64,000 nucleotides of DNA, from assembly GCA_038324085.1 (NCBI GenBank), contig JBBQHP010000003.1:124001-188000 (forward strand). Reading direction: 5' to 3'. Each line of letters begins with the position of its first letter. Within the stretch, counting starts at the first letter, position 1. Below the pieces are notes generated by a model. That model saw only the letters and a list, made by a program, of their open reading frames with translations. It was not told the origin of the DNA and ran no database searches. The DNA is from Ga0077523 sp038324085. Its GTDB lineage: Bacteria; Pseudomonadota; Gammaproteobacteria; Burkholderiales; Ga0077523. Made by a program: the position numbers and the translations under genes. Of this stretch, positions 57,669 through 64,000 are shown piece after piece.

Positions 57669-60432
57669 ATGAGTGAACTGACTTCTGGGAGCCCGGAATA
57701 TTATCTGAGGCGGCTGGTCGACCGGGTGCCGTCGATGCTGGCGTACTGGGATCGGGATCTGCGCTGTCGATTCGCGAACCCCGCCTACGCGCAGTGGTTC
57801 GGCGTCCATCTGGATGGACTGGTCGGCAAGTCGATCAGCGAAGTTCTCGGGGCTGACTTGTTCGCCCTGAACGAGACCCACATCCACGCCGTGCTGCAAG
57901 GCGAACAGCAGTGCTTCGAGCGGCTGGTTCCGGGGCCCGCCGGCGTGGGGCGCCACGGCCTCGTCTACTATGTGCCGGACGTGGTGGAAGGCGTGGTGGT
58001 CGGCTTCATCGCGCACGTGACCGAAGTCACCCGGCTCAAGGATACCGAAGCCTCGCTCCATGAGCTGATCGGAAAACTCGAAACCGAGATTGCCAGTCGG
58101 CGGGCGGCGGAAGAAAACCTCACCGACAGCGAGAACAGCCTGGCGGTCACCCTGGCCAGCATCGACGCCGGCTTCATCGCAACGAATCGCGACGGGCTCG
58201 TGACCAGGATGAATTCGGTCGCGGAACGGATCACGGGATGGCGGCAGGCGGAGGCCCTGGGCCAGCAGCTCTCGAGAGTCTTCGATTACGAAGACCGGCC
58301 CGCTGCATACGCATTGCGCAACCCCGTCGACCTGATTCTGGAACAAGGCATCACCGTGTACCGGCCCTATCAGGTGGTGGTGCTGGCGAGAGATGGCGCG
58401 CGCGCCCGTGGAGGTGAAGGCGCAGGTCACGCGCGAGGCCGATGGCGCGATAGGCGGGCTGGCGATGGTGTTTCGCGACATGACCAGCCCATTGCAGGCG
58501 CAGGCGGATGCCAATCGGCTCGCGGCCATCGTCGAGTCGTCCTACGACGCAATCATCAGCAAGACCCTGGATGGTCGCATCACGAGCTGGAACGGTGCCG
58601 CGGAAGAGATGTTCGGCTACCGCGCGCACGAAGCCATCGGCCGGTCGATCCGCACGCTGATCCCGCCCGAGCGCGCGGACGAGGAGATGCACATCCTCAC
58701 CGAACTCGCCCGCGGCGGCAGGCTCAGCGCCTTCGAGACCGTGCGCCGGACGAAGGATGGGCGCCCGCTGGAAGTGTCGGTGTCCATCTCGCCGATCCGG
58801 GATGGCCAGGGGCGGATCATCGGCGCGGCGAAGATCGCTCGTGACATCTCCGAAGTGCGTCGCCACGAAGCTGCGCGGCACAAGGCCGAGCGCCTGGAAA
58901 CGGAGAACAGGCAGATCCAGGAAGCCAATCGCGTCAAGAGCCGGTTCCTGGCCACCATGTCGCACGAACTGCGGACCCCGCTCAATGCCATCATCGGCTT
59001 TGCCGAACTGTTGCATTCGGGCGCCGTGCCGCACGACTCGCCCAAGTATCGAGGCTTTCTGGACCATATCCGCACCGGCGGACGGCATCTCCTGCAGTTG
59101 ATCAACGATGTCCTCGATCTCGCCAAGGTCGAATCGGGCAAGTTCGAGTTCCACCCCGAGCCGGTGGACCTGCAGCAGATCTTCAACGAAGTGGCGGATA
59201 TCCTGAAGATCGAGATCGATCGCAAACACATGGATTTACGCACTGCCGTAGACCCGGTACTGACCGACCTCGTCCTCGACCCGGGTCGCCTCAAGCAGGT
59301 GCTCTACAAATCTCTCGAACGCGATCAAGTTCACTGCTGAACACGGACAGGTCACGCTGCGCGCGCTGCCGGAAGGGCCGGCCCGGTTTCGCATCGAGGT
59401 CGAAGACACGGGGGATCGGCATCGTCGAGGAAGACCTGACGCGCCTGTTCAGCGAATTCCAGCAGTTGGACGATGGCTACACCGCGAGTCGACAAGGCAC
59501 CGGACTCGGCCTCGCCCTCACGCGCCGTCTGGTGCAGGCGCAGGGGGGGGACGGTCGGTGTGCGCAGCACGCCCGGTCGAGGCAGCGTGTTCCACGCCGT
59601 GCTCAATCGGGTGCATGACGTCGACGCGCCGATCGGAGGCCCGAAAGTCCACCCGAGCCCAGGCGACGGCGCGCATCGATTCCTGCTCGTCGAGGACGAT
59701 CCCCGCGTCCAGTTGCAGCTGTCGAACGGCTTGTTCGAAGAGGGCTTCCGCGTGGACGTAGCCTCCACGCTCCAGTCGGCCATACGCCGGGCGCGCGAAC
59801 AGGTCTACGACGCGCTGACCTTGGACCTGACGCTGTCCGACGGCCGCGGTCTCGACTTTCTCGAACGCATCCGCACCGAAGGTTCGAACCGCAGTGCGCC
59901 GGTCATCGGCTTGACGATGACCGCGAATCACCAGAACGGCGTGTCGTTCGCGATTGCGAACGTGCTGAGCAAGCCGATACGCACCGACGAGGTCGAACTC
60001 GCCATGCGCAGATTGCGGGTCCGGGAATCCGGTCGAACCCGGGTGATGGTCGTGGATGACGACCCGCAGGCGCTCGACCTGATGGCCGCGAAGCTGAGCG
60101 CAATGGACATCGACACCACCTGTTTTCGCGACGGTCGTCAGGCGTTGCGGGAGCTGGCGCAGCATCGCCCCCACGCGATCATCCTCGACCTGATGATGCC
60201 GGACTTCGACGGCTTCGAAGTGCTGCACGCACTGCAAGGCATGCCGGAATCGCGGGACATACCGGTGTTCATCTGGACCAGCATGATTCTCGGGGACTGG
60301 GAATACGCCCTGCTGAGTCGTTCGGCGAAGGCGATTCTCGGCAAAGGCGGTGGCGCGCTGGGCACGATGCTGCAAAGCCTGCGCCGCTGGCGCCCGGCCC
60401 GGGTCGACGCGCTCCCCGACCCCGGGCGGTGA
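57669..60432 (+). pseudogene. Hybrid histidine kinase (PAS x3, HisKA, HATPase, two REC), four frameshifts
   Basis: The order is clear across frames: PAS (VPSMLAYWDRDLRCRFANPAY), coiled coil, second PAS, third PAS (ESSYDAIISKTLDG), HisKA with the phosphoacceptor in ATMSHELRTPLN, HATPase (N-box NLSNAIKF, DTG, GTGLGLAL), REC1 (LVEDD, LDLTLSDG, LSKPI) and REC2 (VVDDD, LDLMMPDFDG). The frame is lost four times, each by a net +1 change. The sites are about 58385-58398 in a GCGC tract, 59306-59312 in the N-box, 59410-59414 (five G where four are expected), and 59543-59550 (one extra G). Either the gene is inactive or these are sequencing errors. The start is at ATG 57669. Confidence 0.85.
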
Positions 60433-60449
60433 CTGCGTCGCATGTTCTC

Positions 60450-60492
60450 TTGACAGCGCCGCGCGATCGGCCGTAATTTACCGTTAGGTTAA
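60450..60492 (+). promoter_or_regulatory. Promoter/operator of the ArsR-SRPBCC unit
   Basis: A consensus -35 TTGACA (60450-60455) with a weak TAATTT -10 box (60474-60479) lies 40-60 bases before the ArsR-type gene. An imperfect palindrome, TTACC-GTTA-GGTTAA (60478-60492), overlaps the -10 region, where an ArsR-family repressor would be expected to bind its own promoter. Assigned by eye. Confidence 0.45.
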
Positions 60493-60513
60493 ATAACAAG
60501 CCGGTGTCGCTCG

Positions 60514-60876
60514 ATGTCGCCCGATCCGTTGAGCCTCACGTTCTCCGCACTGGCCGACCCGACCCGTCGGGCGATCCTCGCGCGGCTCGCGTCGGGCGAG
60601 CGCTCGGTCACGGAACTCGCCGAACCCTTCGCGATGACCATGCCTGCGGTGACCAAGCATCTCAAGGTGCTGGAGCGCGCCGGCCTCGTCACGCGCGGGC
60701 GCGACGCGCAGTGGCGGCCGTGCCGACTCGAAGCGCTGCCTCTGAGGGGCGCGTTCGAATGGGTCGGGCGCTATCGGCGATTCTGGGATGCGAGCTTCGA
60801 TCGGCTGGAAGTCTATCTGCGCGAACTGCAGCAGCAGGAGAAGCCCGTGAAGAAGAAGCATGTCCGCAAGAAATAG
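60514..60876 (+). CDS. ArsR-family transcriptional regulator
   Basis: A 120-residue winged-helix regulator: LADPTRRAILARLASGE, then the recognition-helix region SVTELAEPFAMTMPAVTKHLKVLERAGLV, then a wing and a basic C-terminus (KKKHVRKK). It lacks the cysteine pair of metal-sensing ArsR proteins, so it probably responds to a different signal. It overlaps the next gene, an SRPBCC protein, by 17 bases, an arrangement often seen for ArsR with AHSA1-type partners. It likely represses its own operon. Confidence 0.85.
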   Translation: MSPDPLSLTFSALADPTRRAILARLASGERSVTELAEPFAMTMPAVTKHLKVLERAGLVTRGRDAQWRPCRLEALPLRGAFEWVGRYRRFWDASFDRLEVYLRELQQQEKPVKKKHVRKK

Positions 60877-61330
60877 TGCCGTGTGCCGGCCCCCCGACGA
60901 CGAACTTCTCATCGCTCGGGTGTTCGATGCGCCACACTCGCTCGTGTTCGAGGCCTGGTCGAGCGCCGAACACCAGATGCGCTGGCTGGGCCCCACGGAC
61001 TTCACCGTCGAGCATTGCACGGTGGACTTCCGCGAGGGCGGACGCTACCGCGCCCACATCCGGTCACCGGAAGGCGTCGACTACCGGATCGGCGGAACCT
61101 ACCGCGAGATTCGCGCTCCCAAGCGGCTCGTCTTCACCTTCGCGTGGGAGGAAGCTGGCGAGCGCGGACTCGAAACGCTGGTGACGGCGACATTCGTCGA
61201 CCAGGGCGGCAAGACCTTGTTCACTTTTCACCAGAAGCCGTTTCAGTCGATCACGGAACGCGATGGGCACACCGCTGGATGGACCCAGTGCTTCGATCGC
61301 CTGGCTGCCTTCCTGGCCACTGCGCCATGA
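60860..61330 (+). CDS. SRPBCC (AHSA1-like) protein
   Basis: A 156-residue START/SRPBCC-fold protein. The pattern RVFDAPHSLVFEAWSSAEHQMRWLGP, then FTFAWEEAG and TATFVDQGGKTLFTFHQ, ending AGWTQCFDRLAAFL, is that of the AHSA1/CalC-like group. It has a hydrophobic ligand cavity; the ligand is not known. The start overlaps the ArsR-type gene, suggesting translational coupling. Confidence 0.85.
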   Translation: MSARNSAVCRPPDDELLIARVFDAPHSLVFEAWSSAEHQMRWLGPTDFTVEHCTVDFREGGRYRAHIRSPEGVDYRIGGTYREIRAPKRLVFTFAWEEAGERGLETLVTATFVDQGGKTLFTFHQKPFQSITERDGHTAGWTQCFDRLAAFLATAP

Positions 61331-61480
61331 CGCAACCCGAACCACGCGCCGGTGCAGGAACAGACCGACGACCGACACGAATGCCGACATCATCGAGGCG
61401 CGCCTAGCGTATCCGGCCGATCCCGTTCGACCGTAGCCGCCGCTGCGGTCCGCTACACCCAACCCTGAGGAGGAGACGCA

Positions 61481-61891
61481 ATGCTGGTCCAACCGTATCT
61501 GTTCTTCGAAGGCCGCTGCGAAGAGGCTATCGACTTCTACGTCAGGACGCTCGGCGCAAAGGTCGAGATGATGATGCGCTTCAGCGAAAGCCCCGAACCG
61601 GTTTCCCCCGGCATGGTTCCGCCCGGCTCCGGGAACAAGATCATGCACGCGAGTTTTCGCATCGGCGATACGGTCGTGATGGGGTCCGACGGCGGATGCT
61701 CCGGCAAGCAGACCTTCGGCGGCTTCTCGTTGTCCCTCACCGTGCCGAACGGCGCGGATGCGCAGAGCAGGTTCGCCGCCCTGGCCGAGGGCGGCGAAAT
61801 CAGAATGCCCTTGACCAAGACGTTCTTCTCCTCGCATTTCGGTATGCTTGCCGATCGTTTCGGCGTGGGCTGGATGGTCATGGTCGCCTGA
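61481..61891 (+). CDS. VOC-family protein, PhnB-like
   Basis: A 136-residue protein with a bleomycin-resistance/glyoxalase-type fold of the PhnB/demethylubiquinone methyltransferase-like group: PYLFFEGRCEEAIDFYVRTLGAK, IMHASFRIGD, and the tail SHFGMLADRFGVGWMVMV. Such proteins bind or transform small molecules, but most members lack known substrates. The gene has GAGGAG upstream. It is part of the same rightward group as the ArsR/SRPBCC genes. Confidence 0.87.
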   Translation: MLVQPYLFFEGRCEEAIDFYVRTLGAKVEMMMRFSESPEPVSPGMVPPGSGNKIMHASFRIGDTVVMGSDGGCSGKQTFGGFSLSLTVPNGADAQSRFAALAEGGEIRMPLTKTFFSSHFGMLADRFGVGWMVMVA

Positions 61892-61920
61892 GCCGTGCGC
61901 TCGATCACGGGAGAGAAATG

Positions 61921-62460
61921 ATGATCAAGATCATCCTCGGCGTACTTGTCGCGGCCATCGCCGGCGTGCTGATATATGCGGCCACCAGGCCCGACAGCTT
62001 CCGCGTCGAGCGCTCGATCGCCATTCAATCGCCACCCGATAAGGTCTTCGGCCTGATCAACGATCTCGGCGCCTGGCAGGCGTGGTCGCCGTACGAGGCG
62101 AAGGACCCGAACATGAAGCGCACCCTCGGCGCGACGACCCGGGGACAGGGTGCCGTGTACGAATGGGATGGCGACAGGAACGTGGGGCAGGGTCGCATGG
62201 AGATCATCGAGTCCGTGCCGTCGTCGCGGATCGCCATCAAGCTCGATTTCCTGAAACCCTTCGAAGCGCACAACACCGCCGAATTCACGCTGGCATCGCC
62301 CGGCGACGACACCCGTGTCACCTGGGCGATCTTCGGTCCGATGCCGTTCGCGTCGAAGGTGATGAGCCTGTTCTTCAGCATGGACCAGATGATCGGCAAG
62401 GACTTCGAGGTCGGGCTCGCGAACCTCAAGGCGCTCGCGGAAAAGACAACGACGCCGTGA
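61921..62460 (+). CDS. SRPBCC-family protein with N-terminal membrane anchor
   Basis: A 179-residue protein: N-terminal hydrophobic anchor IILGVLVAAIAGVLIYAA, then an SRPBCC/polyketide-cyclase-like domain (VERSIAIQSPPDKVFGLINDLGAWQAWSPYE, then GQGRMEIIE and TWAIFGPMPF). The ATG at 61921 has GGAG 7 bases upstream; another ATG stands at 61918. It follows the VOC gene by 29 bases. The partner or ligand is unknown. Confidence 0.8.
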   Translation: MIKIILGVLVAAIAGVLIYAATRPDSFRVERSIAIQSPPDKVFGLINDLGAWQAWSPYEAKDPNMKRTLGATTRGQGAVYEWDGDRNVGQGRMEIIESVPSSRIAIKLDFLKPFEAHNTAEFTLASPGDDTRVTWAIFGPMPFASKVMSLFFSMDQMIGKDFEVGLANLKALAEKTTTP

Positions 62461-62816
62461 CACTCCTCTCGGCGGGGTCGCGGTTCGCGGCAGGACCGAT
62501 TGCATCGGTGCGGCCGGAAGCGACGTAGCCCGAGTCGCACGGTGATTGCGCATCGGGGCGCGTGATCGGCGGAGGTCTGTCGCAGCCACGCCTCGGCCGG
62601 ACGAGCCGGCATTGCGGCGGTGGCCGCTCGAACGCATCCCGCCGGCGCGCCGATCGGCGGCGACGCGTCCCGCTGCTGCCGGGTGCAATGCTGGAGATGC
62701 CGCGGCACCGGGTTCCGGCATACTACGGCGCGGGGAGGCATGGCGCGCACGCAGGTGGCGCCTGTGCCGGCGTCGGCGTGAACGGACCGGAACGGATTCC
62801 TGAACGGAGAGCCGGG
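62461..62816. other. Intergenic, 5' of the DUF1353 gene
   Basis: 356 GC-rich bases; a long reading frame crosses it but has no protein-like character. No repeat, promoter or RNA feature was recognised. Confidence 0.4.
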
Positions 62817-63488
62817 ATGAAGCAGGCGTGGTTGTGCGTCATGGCGATGATGGCGCTGCCGGGCACGGTCGGGGCGGACGCCGGTGCCGGTGCCTTCGAG
62901 GGCAAGGTCGTGGTCGAGTGGGTGGACGATCCGTTCGTCAGCTCCATGCGCCTCGTGGAGGACTTCGGCTTTCGCCAGGCCCGGGGCAAGCTGTGGACTG
63001 CTTCGCGCGGGCAGCTGATCGAGGGCAAGGGCCTGCCGCCGCTGTTGCGCGACCAGATGGGCCAGCCGTTCGAGGGTGGATTCCGCAAATCCGCGCTGCT
63101 GTACGACTCTGCGGTGCAGAAGATGACCGAACCGTGGGAGCAGGCGCAGCGCATGTTCTTCGAAGCGAGCGTGGTGGAAGGCGTGCCGGCGGTCGATGCG
63201 AAGGTCATGTACCTGATCCTCGCGGTGCAGGGGACGCGCTGGGAAGTGAGCGGCTCGCGGTGCTACGGGAGCTGCCATGGCCGGGAAACGCCACTGGAAT
63301 GGCGCCCGGTGGTCAGCGAAGCGCGCGTCGGCGAACTGATGACCTGGGTCCGCGCGAACGACCCCGGCCTGCGCGAGATCGACCTGCGCTCGCAGTCGGC
63401 GATCCGGGCCGTGGGCCCGCACATCTTTCCCCAGTCGAAATGCAACGAGTTCTCCGGCTCGACCCGGATACGCAGGAGCTGCGACTGA
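62817..63488 (+). CDS. DUF1353-type secreted protein
   Basis: A 223-residue protein with a signal peptide (MKQAWLCVMAMMALPGTVGA). The body matches the DUF1353 pattern: FEGKVVVEWVDD, LVEDFGF, then GKLWTASRGQLIEGKGLPPLLRDQMGQPFEGGFRKSALLYDSAV. The last contains the positions usually read as DGASIP...G.P..G.......HD, here modified. GGAG lies 7 bases upstream of the ATG at 62817. A similar fold is found in phage-associated proteins; function unknown. Confidence 0.75.
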   Translation: MKQAWLCVMAMMALPGTVGADAGAGAFEGKVVVEWVDDPFVSSMRLVEDFGFRQARGKLWTASRGQLIEGKGLPPLLRDQMGQPFEGGFRKSALLYDSAVQKMTEPWEQAQRMFFEASVVEGVPAVDAKVMYLILAVQGTRWEVSGSRCYGSCHGRETPLEWRPVVSEARVGELMTWVRANDPGLREIDLRSQSAIRAVGPHIFPQSKCNEFSGSTRIRRSCD

Positions 63489-63552
63489 TGGTGTCCCGCG
63501 GGCATGGCGGCGGCTGCGCGTGCCACCCCGCTTCGACGCGCGCTGCTCGCCG

Positions 63553-64000
63553 ATGACACGCCGCCCCGACACCATCCGCCTCGGTCGCTGGCACCAGGGC
63601 ACCGTCTACGGCGCGACCGGCGCGCTGGTCGTGAGCGGCATCGTGTGGCTGGTGCTGCACTATTTCTTCGTCACGGCCGGCGATTTCGGACCGACCCTGC
63701 ATCCTGCGGAACCGTGGATGCTGAAGCTTCACGGCGCGGCCGCCATGGCCGGGCTGGTCATCTATGGTTCGCTGCTGCCGGTGCATGTGCGGCGCGCGTG
63801 GGCGATCCGCCGCAACGTCGTCCTGGGGATCGCGCTCATGGCGTTCATGCTGTTGCTCACGGTGACCGGCTATCTTCTCTACTACGTCGGGAGCGAGACG
63901 ACCCGCCCGGTGATCAGCGCTGCGCACTGGGTCGTCGGACTGGTCGTGCCCGCGCTGCTGGCATGGCATATCGTTTCGGGACGCGCGCAGACGCGCGCAA
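63553..64000 (+). CDS. Multi-helix membrane protein, cytochrome b561-like, truncated
   Basis: The first 149 residues are visible; the C-terminus is beyond the window. There are four hydrophobic helices with histidines in family-typical places: RWHQGTVYGATG, LKLHGAAAMAG, a LPVHVRRAW loop, and SAAHWVVGLVVPALLAWHIVSG. TGYLLYYVGSE is also typical of small membrane proteins related to cytochrome b561 or DUF4405. It may bind haem and relay electrons (inference). The ATG at 63553 is 64 bases after the DUF1353 stop. Confidence 0.65.
   Translation, partial: MTRRPDTIRLGRWHQGTVYGATGALVVSGIVWLVLHYFFVTAGDFGPTLHPAEPWMLKLHGAAAMAGLVIYGSLLPVHVRRAWAIRRNVVLGIALMAFMLLLTVTGYLLYYVGSETTRPVISAAHWVVGLVVPALLAWHIVSGRAQTRA

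Noticed and set aside
56534..57676. Long frame overlapping wrbA and its upstream region
   Set aside because: It overlaps wrbA out of frame and lacks family features; wrbA from TTG 56871 is convincing.
1..64000. CRISPR array, tRNA, rRNA, prophage or IS element
   Set aside because: I looked for spaced direct repeats, tRNA-like cloverleaves, integrase/transposase motifs and terminal repeats; none was convincing. The 111-bp array has no spacers and the 24-base element has no adjacent transposase.

Overview
The window is GC-rich, densely packed DNA from a free-living Gram-negative bacterium, most probably a betaproteobacterium. The evidence is a LivJHMGF-type ABC transporter with the betaproteobacterial LivF style, two PEP-CTERM proteins, many beta-oxidation and SDR genes, and purple-bacterial SD/GTG/TTG start usage. 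I saw no rRNA, tRNA, CRISPR array, integrase or transposase. Organism assignment is inference from gene content only.

Layout. 1-2.6 kb (leftward): a truncated alpha/beta hydrolase, a DUF4124 protein and a fatty-acyl-CoA ligase. 3-10.7 kb (rightward): a complete branched-chain-amino-acid-type ABC importer (binding protein, two permeases, two ATPases) followed by a FadB-like enoyl-CoA hydratase/3-hydroxyacyl-CoA dehydrogenase. Together these suggest uptake, CoA activation and beta-oxidation of an organic acid. A 111-bp tandem repeat sits between the two permease genes. 10.7-40.0 kb (leftward): a cell-surface locus dominated by one intact 26.5-kb gene for an 8,848-residue LEPR-XLL protein. Just downstream are a PEP-CTERM protein with a cohesin domain, a second PEP-CTERM protein and a MalM-like lipoprotein. 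40.5-46.7 kb: surE, then a rightward lipid-degradation cluster (thiolase, acyl-CoA dehydrogenase, SDR, thioesterase, esterase). 46.7-53.2 kb: a decayed ethanolamine-type permease, an SDR, two tandem paralogous amidohydrolases and a serine hydrolase. 53.2-64 kb: an L,D-transpeptidase, a repeat-rich secreted protein, two paralogous small stress-type proteins, WrbA, a frameshifted hybrid histidine kinase, an ArsR/SRPBCC/VOC/SRPBCC group, a DUF1353 protein and a truncated membrane protein.

The most interesting item is the surface locus. The giant protein has an LEPR-XLL N-terminus, thousands of residues of beta-rich repeats, an RTX block, a propeller-like region, two beta-helix regions, and a C-terminus with cohesin, type-I-like dockerin and a second cohesin. 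Thirty-one bases downstream, the next gene encodes a short PEP-CTERM protein whose only recognisable ectodomain is another cohesin. I infer a possible cohesin-dockerin surface-assembly system: the small protein could be the envelope anchor, and the giant subunits could dock to it or to each other. Binding is not shown by sequence alone.

Two genes (permease, hybrid kinase) carry several frame lesions each, while the 26.5-kb giant frame is uninterrupted. The lesions are therefore more likely local gene decay than general base-calling error, although two lie in G homopolymers.
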